Shown piece by piece: positions 18,413-28,100 of a DNA stretch of 64,000 bases. A model generated the notes under the pieces. The model was not told the origin of the DNA and did no database searches. It worked only from the letters and a program-made list of their open reading frames with translations. Source of the DNA: Pseudomonas caricapapayae (GTDB taxonomy: Bacteria > Pseudomonadota > Gammaproteobacteria > Pseudomonadales > Pseudomonadaceae); contig NZ_LJPW01000125.1 of the NCBI RefSeq assembly GCF_001400735.1, forward strand, positions 1 through 64,000. The letters run 5' to 3'. Position 1 is the stretch's first letter, and every line of letters begins with the position of its first letter. Position numbers and translations under genes: made by a program.

Positions 18413-18729
18413 GACTCATCCTCCGGGTTCAGCAGTTGCCAATGGGTGATCTGCTGGTTGATGAACCAGTGGATCAGATCCTTGAAGAAGTCCTCAGTCT
18501 CATCGACGGGCAAGCCGGCATCGCTGGCCCACTGGCGTCGTTCTTCAAGCATTGCGCGCACCCGCTCGGGTGCCGGAATAGCCTGTCGATTGGCCTTGAA
18601 GCGGGTAGCGGCCTGCACATAGGTCAGGCGCCGGGCAAGGATGTGCACAATCTGCCGGTCCAGCTCATCAATGCCCTGACGTATATCGCCGAGGTTTTCG
18701 CATTCAGGTGCAGACTTCACAACACTCAT
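18409..18729 (-). CDS. pchB: Isochorismate pyruvate lyase
   Basis: The 106-aa AroQ-fold protein removes pyruvate from isochorismate to give salicylate. It resembles P. aeruginosa PchB (about 101 aa), with the chorismate-mutase-like helix pattern GDIRQGIDELDRQIVHILARRLTYVQAATRFK and C-terminal INQQITHW, which carry the Arg and Gln residues that line the PchB active site. The start at 18729 follows the irp5 stop by 3 bp, and the stop overlaps pchA. The pair replaces the single salicylate synthase of the enterobacterial ybt locus. Confidence 0.9.
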   Translation of the reverse strand: MSVVKSAPECENLGDIRQGIDELDRQIVHILARRLTYVQAATRFKANRQAIPAPERVRAMLEERRQWASDAGLPVDETEDFFKDLIHWFINQQITHWQLLNPEDES

Positions 18730-18732
18730 GGG

Positions 18733-20313
18733 TTACTCCCGGATTAACTGGGCCAGAACGGCGAGTTGGCGTTTGTCGATCTTGCCCACGGCCGTCAGTG
18801 GCCACGCAGCAACCCACTCGAACTGATCAGGCAGGCTGTTTTCGCCCAGCCCGTGCAGATGCAACTGGTCGCGAATGTGCTGCGCTGCACCCGTTGGCTT
18901 GTCGCCCAGAATGAACGCGCAGATACGCTCGCCCAGCAGCGAATCCGGCACGGCGATCACCACCGCCGATTCAATGTCAGGCAGGGCAGTAAGGTGATTT
19001 TCGATAAGTGCCGCCGAGATCTTTTCACCGCAGCGCTGGATTTGCTCCTTGATACGTCCTTCGACGATCAGGTTGCCGTCCGGCGTCCAGCGCGCAAGGT
19101 CTCCGCTGCGGTAGTAGCCCTCGCGGGTGAAACTGCGCGCGTTGTGTTCTGCCGCCTGGTAATACCCGGTAATGGTGTAGGGGCCGCGGGTCAGCAGTTC
19201 GCCGGTCTGGCCGGGAGCAACGTCGTGCAGGTCGGCATCGACCAGAAGAACCTCGTCGAACGGCGACAGCGGCCGTCCCTGAGTGTTGAGCACGACCTCC
19301 AGCGGATCGTCCGGCCGGGTGTAGCACAGCAGGCCCTCAGCCATGCCGAACACTTGCTGCACTCGGCAGTCCAGTGCCTCGAGTACCTGTGTAGCGAGTG
19401 CCGGGTCGAGTCGCGAGCCTCCGACCTGTAGCAGCGTCAGGCTGGACAGGTCGCTGTCTTCCCAGTCGCGTCCCTGAGCCCAGAGCTGCGCCAGCGGCGG
19501 AACCAGCGCCACATGGGTGACACCTTCACGCTGTATCAACGGCATGGCCACGTCGCAACTGGCGCTGTCACTCAGCACCACGGTTGCACCTGCGGCCAGG
19601 CTGCCAAGCACGCCGGGGCAGGCGAGGGTGAAATTGTGTGCGGTCGGTAGCACCGCCAGGTACACGCTGTCGTTGTCCAGCTCGCAAAGTCTGGCCGAGA
19701 GGGAAAAATTGTAGGCGTAGTCGGCATGGCTGCGCGGGATCAGTTTCGGGGTGCCCGTGGTGCCGCCCGAAAGCAGCAGCAGGGCCATGTCGCGCGGGTC
19801 TGTCATGGGATCGGCCGGGCAGGGCGCATCCAGCGCCGACATCGCTTTGAACGGTCCTGGTTCGCCGTCGACGATGACATGCATCAGTGAGGGCTGGTGT
19901 TCGATAATTTCGGCGGCCATGTCTCGAAAATCGAAGTCCCGAAGGCGATCGGGAATCAGGTAGGCCACCGGCTCGGCCAATCGGCAAAGGGCCGCGATGT
20001 CCTCTGCACGCTGGGTGGGCATGGCCAATACGGGCACTGCACCAACCCTCATCGTGGCAAAGAATGCACGGACAAAGCCGACACCGTTGGGCAACTGCAG
20101 CATGACCCGGTCACCGGCCGTGATACCCAGCGTTGAAAGGCCCCCGGCCAGACGGTCGACTTGCAGGTCCAGTTGCGCATAGCTCAGGCGCACAGCACCT
20201 GCGACCAGCGCGGTACGTGCGCCGTGCTGGCTCGCCCATCGACGCAGGCGTTGCGGGAGGGTCTGATCGGCGAAGGCGTGTAGCGGGTCTGCAAAGAGAT
20301 GTTCGGTGTGCAT
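18733..20313 (-). CDS. irp5: Salicyl-AMP ligase (YbtE/Irp5)
   Basis: The 526-aa stand-alone adenylation enzyme activates salicylate with ATP and loads it on the N-terminal aryl carrier domain of HMWP2. Core motifs are LLLSGGTTGTPKLIPRSH (A3), the VFGMAEGLLCYTRPDD region (A5), YYRSGDLARWTPDG (A7) and GRIKEQIQRCGEKISA (A8), with the final catalytic Lys in LTAVGKIDKRQL. The start at 20313 (MHTEHLFADPLHAFADQTLP) matches DhbE/YbtE N-termini and has a GGGAAAC site. A much longer open frame extends upstream but its sequence is an Arg/Pro-rich shadow of the next gene. It sits between irp4 and pchB with gaps of 11 and 3 bp. Confidence 0.93.
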   Translation of the reverse strand: MHTEHLFADPLHAFADQTLPQRLRRWASQHGARTALVAGAVRLSYAQLDLQVDRLAGGLSTLGITAGDRVMLQLPNGVGFVRAFFATMRVGAVPVLAMPTQRAEDIAALCRLAEPVAYLIPDRLRDFDFRDMAAEIIEHQPSLMHVIVDGEPGPFKAMSALDAPCPADPMTDPRDMALLLLSGGTTGTPKLIPRSHADYAYNFSLSARLCELDNDSVYLAVLPTAHNFTLACPGVLGSLAAGATVVLSDSASCDVAMPLIQREGVTHVALVPPLAQLWAQGRDWEDSDLSSLTLLQVGGSRLDPALATQVLEALDCRVQQVFGMAEGLLCYTRPDDPLEVVLNTQGRPLSPFDEVLLVDADLHDVAPGQTGELLTRGPYTITGYYQAAEHNARSFTREGYYRSGDLARWTPDGNLIVEGRIKEQIQRCGEKISAALIENHLTALPDIESAVVIAVPDSLLGERICAFILGDKPTGAAQHIRDQLHLHGLGENSLPDQFEWVAAWPLTAVGKIDKRQLAVLAQLIRE

Positions 20314-20324
20314 GGTGTTTCCCG

Positions 20325-21089
20325 TTACGGATGGAAAGGGCTGATGCTCTGCTCGATGAACGTCAGCACGCGCGTGGCGAAAGCTCTGGGGCGTTGTGTG
20401 AGGTAGAAATGATCGCCGGCCATGACGTGTTGCTGAGATTCGCCACACAGCCAGTGCTGCCAGGCACTGACTTCGTCCTGATCGGCTTCGGGGTCGTGAC
20501 TGCCATGCAGCAACAGGGTCGGCGTCTGCAGGCGCTGACGACTCGGATGCAACGGACGGTGATAGCTTTCCGTGGCTTGAAAATCGGCACGCAGCAAGGG
20601 CATGAACAGTGCCAGCAGGTCCGGGTTTGCCAGCAGCGCCTGGCTGACACCACCGATGGCCACCAATTGTTCGATAAAGCGCTGGTCGTCCAGGTGACTG
20701 AGCAGGCGCCTGCCGCTTAGATGGGGGGCATGACAGGCCGACAACACCAGTCCTGCGGGCGGCGTGCCTGCCTGTTCCAGCAACAGACAGGTTTCGAAGG
20801 CAACCTGCGCGCCCATGCTGTGCCCGGCCAGTATCAGGGGCTGGCGTTGTGTGGCTGGCATCGTCTGAATTTCGGTAGCAAGGCTTTCGGCGAGAGGTTG
20901 TACATGACGCAGACAAGGTTCGTGCATACGTTGATCGCGGCCCGGGTAGATCGCCAGCGTCAGGTCCAGGCCCGGTTCGTCGAGCCCGCGCCAGTTGTGA
21001 AATGCTCCGCCGCTGGCACCGGCAAACGGGCACAGCAGTATGTGGTTCTGGCACTGATCTGTTTGCAGAAACGGTCGCAACATCCCCAT
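20325..21089 (-). CDS. irp4: Type II thioesterase YbtT/Irp4
   Basis: The 254-aa alpha/beta-hydrolase is an external editing thioesterase that frees misprimed carrier domains on the siderophore synthetases. Motifs include LLCPFAGASGGAFHNWRGL near the N-terminus, the nucleophile elbow LAGHSMGAQVAFE (Ser in GHSMG, near residue 90) and the catalytic His in GDHFYL near the C-terminus. The ATG at 21089 is preferred because of the GGAGG site 8 bases upstream; an internal ATG two codons later is also possible. The ribosome site lies inside the end of irp3, whose stop is 4 bp upstream, so translation is likely coupled. Confidence 0.92.
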   Translation of the reverse strand: MGMLRPFLQTDQCQNHILLCPFAGASGGAFHNWRGLDEPGLDLTLAIYPGRDQRMHEPCLRHVQPLAESLATEIQTMPATQRQPLILAGHSMGAQVAFETCLLLEQAGTPPAGLVLSACHAPHLSGRRLLSHLDDQRFIEQLVAIGGVSQALLANPDLLALFMPLLRADFQATESYHRPLHPSRQRLQTPTLLLHGSHDPEADQDEVSAWQHWLCGESQQHVMAGDHFYLTQRPRAFATRVLTFIEQSISPFHP

Positions 21090-21093
21090 GCGA

Positions 21094-22176
21094 TCAACCC
21101 TCCGCCCGCAGTTGCACGGCATCGATGATCGGCGGCTTACTGACCGTGCGCTGTTCGGCAGGTCCGGCACAGCGCAGGATGTCTTGCCAGAGTCTGGCCA
21201 CCGCTAACTGATAATCAGCCTGCAGCCCGTCGATACGGGGCTGGCCCTGCAGGATTGCCAACAGTTGTTGCAGCAGCCAGCCGACCCCGGCGGGGCCTTC
21301 GATTTCATGAGCGCTTCGCCAGTGGCTCGCTGCCGGGTGCAACGGCATCGCGGTGGCTTGCTGCAGATAGTCGGCCTTGCTGGTGTACAGGGTCTGCCGA
21401 TCATCGTCATGTGCTTCGGCATGCAGCACAGGTGTCCAGTTTACCGGCCCATAGCTGGCATCCAGCGAAAGGTAGCCGCTGGGCCACGCCAGGTTCAACT
21501 GATGCATGACCAGGCTGTGCAGGTCGGGATCATCGGCCGCCATCCAGCTTTGCAGGCGCAGCAGCACGCGGCTGTCCGGCAGGTTCAGCGACAGGGTATG
21601 AAAGTCATCGTCGCAATCGAGCCGGCTGACACTGACGTGTCCTGCCAGATCACAGCCAAGTGCCTGAAACAGCAGGTCCAGGCCCGAGTAGAGCAGCTGT
21701 CGACTGGTGGTCAGTTGTGCCAGATTGGGCCTGCGGCCGTCGAGCAGCCGCGAGATGCGCTGCGCTGTCCCTGTCCAGCAGCGGCCTGCATCGGTGTGCG
21801 GGTAAAAACTGTTGACGATGTACTGACAGCCCATTCGGGCGGCCAGTTGTTGATGCCGGCCGATTTCATCCGGGTGTACCGGGTGCTCTTGAATGACATG
21901 CAGCCCACGCCGCAGCAGGCTGTCGGTCAATTGCCCGCCAGCCCCGCCGACCACGGCCGAGCGCACCACCACGCAGGCAATATCCAGATCGTCCGGCAGT
22001 TGCTCGACATCGGTATACAGCGCTATGCCAAACGCATTGGCCAGCGCTCTGGCACGTGGGCTGCCGTTGGCCAGCAGCCCGGCCAGTTGCAAGCCGGGCC
22101 GTTCGACGAGAAAACTGTTGACGTAAAGCTCTCCGAACTTGGCGCCGACAATAAGCACCTTCAATGGTGTATTCAT
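21094..22176 (-). CDS. irp3: Thiazolinyl imide reductase YbtU/Irp3
   Basis: The 360-aa NADPH-dependent reductase converts one thiazoline ring of the HMWP1-bound intermediate to thiazolidine. The N-terminal Rossmann segment LKVLIVGAKFGELYVNSFL and the downstream HVIQEHPVHPDEIG and YIVNSFYPHTDAGRC segments match the YbtU/PchG family. It lies 12 bp downstream of irp1. The length is close to that of Yersinia Irp3 (about 365 aa). It appears intact. Confidence 0.93.
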   Translation of the reverse strand: MNTPLKVLIVGAKFGELYVNSFLVERPGLQLAGLLANGSPRARALANAFGIALYTDVEQLPDDLDIACVVVRSAVVGGAGGQLTDSLLRRGLHVIQEHPVHPDEIGRHQQLAARMGCQYIVNSFYPHTDAGRCWTGTAQRISRLLDGRRPNLAQLTTSRQLLYSGLDLLFQALGCDLAGHVSVSRLDCDDDFHTLSLNLPDSRVLLRLQSWMAADDPDLHSLVMHQLNLAWPSGYLSLDASYGPVNWTPVLHAEAHDDDRQTLYTSKADYLQQATAMPLHPAASHWRSAHEIEGPAGVGWLLQQLLAILQGQPRIDGLQADYQLAVARLWQDILRCAGPAEQRTVSKPPIIDAVQLRAEG

Positions 22177-22188
22177 GGGTGACTCTCC

Positions 22189-25100
22189 TTATTGAGTGGC
22201 GGCCAGCCAGGCGCTGATCGACGCCGCAGTACGCTGGACCTGATCCCTGTCGAGCAACAGTTGCCAGTGATCACACGGCATCGATTCGCGGTGTGCCGTC
22301 GCAGCCCGGTCCTGCCAGTCCTGCTCTGCAGGTCGCCAGTGCTGCGGACGGCTTTCGGCGCTCAGCCACAGACAGGGAAGGTCCAGCCGTGGTGGCTGCG
22401 GGTGTTGCGCCAGCAGCTTCATCAGGTGCTCGATGCGTTGCAGCCACTGTTCGGCCTGCTGCGGTTGCGGTGGGTTTTTCAGCACGCCGGCCTGCGTGGC
22501 GCTGTTTATGAAGACGTTCAATTGTTCAGCGGGCGGCAACCGTTCCAGATCGTCAGGCAGTGCAATGCCTTTCGAGCCCTCGGCCATAAGGCGCAACAGG
22601 CCCGGGCGATCCTCGAAACTGAAGTCCTGACGGCAGACCGGGTCGAGGAGAATCAGGCGGACCTGCTCGCCCTGGTGCCGCAGCAGGCGCGCAGTTTCTT
22701 CGGCCACGAACGTGCCGTAAGACCAGCCCAGCAGCACATAGGGCCCGCTGGCCTGTTGACGACGAATCGCCTGCAGATACCGAGCGGCCAGCGCCTTCAG
22801 CGAGTCGCTGCCCAGAGCATCCGTCGCGTGCAGGCCGAATACCTGCATGTCCAGCGCCTTTGCCAGCGGCAGATAGGCACTGACTTCGCCATCCGAAGCA
22901 TGGAAGACGAACAGCGCACGTTCGTTGCGACCTCTGACCAGTGCCAGAGGGTTGTCATCGGTCAGGGCGCTGGGGCTGGCCAGCGTGGAGCAGAAATCAC
23001 TCAGCCGAGGGTTATCGAACAGGTTGCGCAGGCTGCTTGCGGAATGCCCCATGCGGTTCAGGCGAGCGATCATGCGCGTGGCAATCAGGCTGTCGCCGCC
23101 GCTGAGGAAAAAGTTGCTGTCGGCGTCAATGTCTTGCCCGAGCAGTTCCCGCCAGAGTTGCAAGACAGCATCCTGCAGTACCGGATCAACGTCCTGACGC
23201 GGCGTGGATTCGCCGGCCTGTTGCGGAGTTTGTCTGGTTGCAGGCGCAGTAAACACATGCTCAACCTGACGCAAGGTCAGGGGCCATTGCGCGGGATGTG
23301 GCTCCAGCTGTTCAGCCACGGCAGCCAGGTCCAGATGGCTGACGCCTTCGGCACGGGCGAGCATGAAGTGCTGACGCATGCTGTCGTCAGCCCGTTGCGG
23401 CCAGTTCATGACCCAGCTGAATCCCGACGCCTGCACAGCGCTGCGCCAGCGCGGCAGATCGAGCATGGCCTTGTCGTCCTCGCTGCGTTCGTCTGCAAAG
23501 TTGCTCAGTCCTTCGATAAAACCGATGCTCGCCAGTTGCAGCGCGCTGTCACGTTCGGTGGCCTCCAGCAACAGTAGATGTCCGCCGCTGCGCAACAGAC
23601 GGTGCAGACGCTTCAGCGAGCGTGTGACATGCGCGGCGTCGTGCATCACATTGACCGCTATCACCAGGTCGTAGCCTTGCGCCGGGTGCTGGCTGAAATC
23701 CACTGGTTGGTTGACATCGAGAATCGAGCAGGTCAGCTGCGGCCAGGCCGCGAAATCTTCCCGCGCCTGGGTGAGGAACAGGCTGGAAACATCGGTAAAG
23801 CGGTATTCACTCAGATGGCTTTCGAGCATCGGCAACACATGGCGGGTTGTCGCGCCGGTGCCCGCACCGACCTCCAGCACTCGCAAGTCGCGTCGCGTTC
23901 CTGCCAGGGCTTTGGCGGTCTGCGCCAGTGCGCTGTTCAGGCAGTGCAGCACCGGGTTGTTGCTGTAGAGGGCCTTCACAACGGCATCGCTGTTACCGAA
24001 CAACAGGCTTAACGGCGAACGATCACCACGCAACAGTTCTGGGTGCTGCTCGATACAGGCGTCAAGATACGTGCCGAGTGTCTGGCTCCACTCGGCGTCG
24101 GGAAGTGTTTCGCCATAGCCATTAGCAGCCTGATGTGGCAAGGCCAGATAATGCTGTCCTTCCTTTTGCAAGTGACCTTGCTGACAAAGCATCGCCAGCC
24201 ACTGGCGCAACAGTCCCGCAAATTGCGGCATCGCTCCCAGCCGAGTCATCACCTGCGCCAGGTCATGGCGCTGACCGGCTTCGCTGAACAGTCCGTGTTT
24301 TTGCAGGGTGCTCAGAATGCCCTTGCGAGCACGGCTTTCCAGGGCCTGCCAGGTCAGATCAACCTCTTGGCGTTGCCCTTCACTCAGCCGCGGCAATTCG
24401 CTCAGTGGCAGTGGCAGTGGCAGTGGCAGTGGCAGCGGTGCATGAATGCCATCATCGACCGTACTCGGCTGCTGGCTGAGCAACTCCCCAAGCAGGGTGC
24501 GTTTTTCTCTATCGACACTGACGCGCGCGGTCTGCACACCCGGCGCACGGCGCAATTGCGCTTCAAGCAGTTGCGGGTCAAAACGCTCGCCGTCCAGGTT
24601 TACCGACCAGTCATGGCGCGGCAGCTCGGGCGGGCGGTCGAAGCCTTGCGGTTGGTCGGCCAGCGTTTTCAACAGGTCGCAATAGGTCTGGAACAGGCTG
24701 TCAATCAAGCCGTCGGCAAGCACGTCCTCCATGCAATACCAACTGAACACCAGCTCACCGTCGATTTCCATCACCTGATGGTCAAGCCAGACTTGCGGCG
24801 TTTGAGTAAAAACGTACACCGGGTCGCCGAGGGTCGAGGTCATGGCCTGATCGATGGCTTTGCCGTCCAGCGACATGCCGAGCATGCTGGTGAACACCAC
24901 AGGCATCGCTGGTTGACGGGTATGGCCCTGGCGGCGTCCGAGCTCGCGCATAAGCTCTACGCCGTTCACTGCGGTGTGTGCCAGGCGCTGCCAGAGTCGT
25001 GCCTGTGTGTCGATCATGACCTGGCTCGGGCTCTCACCGTGTCCCAACTGGAAATCGATCAACAGCACTGACGTGAAGTCGCCAATCAGTTGCTGAACCT

Positions 25101-28100
25101 GCGGGTGCAAGGCTCTACGGTTGAAGTAGGTCAGGTTGAGGGTGAATTCCGGAGTGCGGCTGACGCTTTCCAGGGTCTGCGCGAATAGCGCCAGCAGCGC
25201 GGCAGAGGGCGTCACGCCCAGGTGCTGGCAGTGCGCCTTGAAGCGGTTCCATCGCGATGCGTCGAGGCGGGCCTGAACGGTCCGGAAACGTGGCTGGCCC
25301 TTGGGCAGTTCGTCTGCCAGCGGCAGTTGCGGCGCGCCAGGCAGTTGCTCGAGGGTGTCCTGCCAGTAGCGCCAGGACTGTCGCCATTGCAGGCTGTCGC
25401 GCTGCGCCAGGTCAGCCATTACGTAGTCGCGGAAGGTCAGTTCGAGAGGATCGAGTGCCTGACCGGCGTAGGCGATGGCCAGATCGTCCATCATCACTTT
25501 GAAGCTCTGCACATCGAACAGCAACAGATCAAGGTTCATGTGCAGGCGGCAACGCCCGGCGTCCAGTTCGCTGACCGTGACTTCGAACAGCGGCCAGCAG
25601 TCACTGGGCAGCACACGATAAGACATCTCTTCACGGATGCTGAGCAGGCGTTGTTGCTGTTGTTCCGCGGGCAGTTCGCGCAGGTCGTTACGTGGCAGGT
25701 GATACCAGGGTGTGTGTTGCAGGATGCGCTGACGGCCGTCACTGTCGATCACCATGCGCAGCATGTCATGGCGAGCGATCAGAGCGTTCCAGGCGTGCTC
25801 GAAGCGGCCCAGGTCAAAATCGGCATATGCCTTGTCCCATTCAAACAGCACATGGCAGGCCACACCGCCGTAATCAATCAGGTCGGTACGACCCAGCCAG
25901 TAAGCATGCTGGATCGGCGTCAGTGGGAAGGGCTCGAAACGGCTGTCAGGCTGCGGCACGATTGAAGGGGCACTGTCGGCAGCCGCCGTTTTCCCTGTAC
26001 TCGACAATAACAGTGCGCTCAGGCCGCGAATGCTCAGGTCTCTATAGGCTTCTCCGGCATCCAGACGAATGCCCAGTTGGCGCTGGATGTCGCTGCTCAG
26101 CTCAAGGAACAGCAACGAATCGAGACCCAACTGCATCAGATCCTGATGCTGCGCGGGTGCAGCGTCAGGGCTCAGGCGCAACTGACGGCAGATGCAGGCG
26201 CTTAGCCATTGGCTAAGCGCCTGCTGATCGACCTGCCGATCGCCGGTCATGCCGGGTGCGGGGAGAGCATCGTTCCGGGAAGAGCCTTTTATGGGCGAAC
26301 GAGTCACGGGTTGCTCGATAGTCTGCGTCAGCAATCGGCGGCGCGGGTCGATGCGTTCAGGGTCTATGCGCATCGCCAGATGCCACGGCACACCGCGCAT
26401 GACTGCCTGTTCCAGGTGCCACAGGCCTTCGCCGGTTGTCAGCGTACCCATGCCGCCCTGCGCCAGCCGGGCATGCAGTTTATCGTCGGCTGCGCGTCCG
26501 GTTTCACCCCAGGCACCCCAGGCAATACTGACGGTGTGCAGGCGGGCGTCGACCTGCGATTCGGCGAGCCCGTCCAGATAGGCACTGGCCAGTGCATGAG
26601 CCCCTTGACCAGCTGCGCCCAGACTGGCGGCTGCGGAGGAATACAGCAGCAGGTAGCGACCCTGGTCGGCAAGTGCAGCCTGCAACTGGCGGGCTGCCGA
26701 GCATTTGACCTGCAACAGCGGTTGCATGCGCGCAGCGTCGAGGTTGCTCAGCGGGGTGTCGTCCAGCAGGCCGGCGCTGTGAATCGCGCCGCTCAGGCCG
26801 CCGTCGGCGTGTAGTTCGTCGAGGCAGGTCGCCAGCGCAGCCTGGTCGCTGATATCACAGACTACCCAGCGTATTTCACAGCCGTATTGCTGTTGCAGCG
26901 TATCGATCCATTGTTCGCCATCATGCGGACAGCGCGGTGCGAGCAGGGCGATCCGCGATGCCCCCTGATCGATCAGCCAATGAGTGCTCAGACGACCCAG
27001 TCCGCCAAATGCGCCGGTCACGATATGCCAGCCAGTGTCCTTGAAACTTTGCGCAGGCAGGCTTGCGCTCTGATGAGGCTGGACGCTCAGTGTCTGCACT
27101 TGTGCGACACCCTGGCGCACCGCAATCCAGCGTTCACCGTTCTGCGCAGCGCTCAAGCCTGGTAGAAGGTCTTGCCAGTCGCTGCCGTCCAGGTCAATGA
27201 CAGCCAGAGCGCGCTGTGGTTGTTCGGCACAGGCAACCCGCAGCAACCCCCACAGCGCTCGTTGCTCGGGACATACAGTGCGATGTGTACCCGGTGACCA
27301 GGCGTTGCGGGTTACCACCAGCAAGGGGTGGTCAGTGGCGGTCAAGGCCTTGAGCACCTGGCTGGCAACTTCTGCCAGCGTGCCGTCCTCGACGATCAGC
27401 AGGCACGCTGTGGCGTTTGGGTCATGGGCAATACCAGCCTCGGCCAGGGCCGCCCGGACACTGGCCGGTTCGATGCACAGCGGCGCATTCGACGTATCGG
27501 GCACCTTGGTCGCTGTCCACTGCCAGGTGTAATGGGTGCCAACGGCAGTCTGCGGCGCGGGCAGCGTAGAGCGGGGCGCAGGCTGATTATCGGCGCTGCC
27601 CAGTAGCTGCCAAAGCCCTTGATTGTTGCAATGTCCGAGTTCGACCCGTGCAACCCCGAACGGGTCGGCGCTCCAGCGCAGGGTCAGGTCTGCCAAGGAT
27701 TCGGGCAGCGGTACGCTCCGGGCGAATACCGGCGTGCGACGCGTATCGCCGTAGCGCGCCGCCAGTTGCTCGCATGCGTGCTGCAAGCGGGTCTGCCAGC
27801 GCTGCGGCTGGCCTGCGCAATCCGTCCAGTCAGGTTGATAGAAGTGTTCGCCGAGCTGCCTGCCCAGTACCGCGTTGCCGCTGTCGCGACCGACACTGAG
27901 CGGGGCGTGCGCAATGTTCGCTGCCTGAGTCCGCGCCAGCAGGATGTGTTCGCTGATGCCGGAGGTGGCGCTGCCATCGTCAGGCAGCCAGTCCAGGCGT
28001 GCGAAGCCGTGTTCCATGCATTGTTGCTGCCAGTGTTCGGTGGACAGAAACAACTCGCCGCCACGTGCCTGCTCGTCATGCAGCGGCAATACCAGCGGAC

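Noticed and set aside
20314..21054. An N-terminal extension of the salicyl-AMP ligase by about 247 residues
   Set aside because: The extended sequence is Arg/Pro/Ser-rich, antisense-frame-like, overlaps the whole thioesterase gene, and the family N-terminus begins at 20313 with its own ribosome site.
24403..24438. The hexamer array as a CRISPR or regulatory repeat
   Set aside because: The units are contiguous, six bases long and in frame within irp1, so it is a coding microsatellite.
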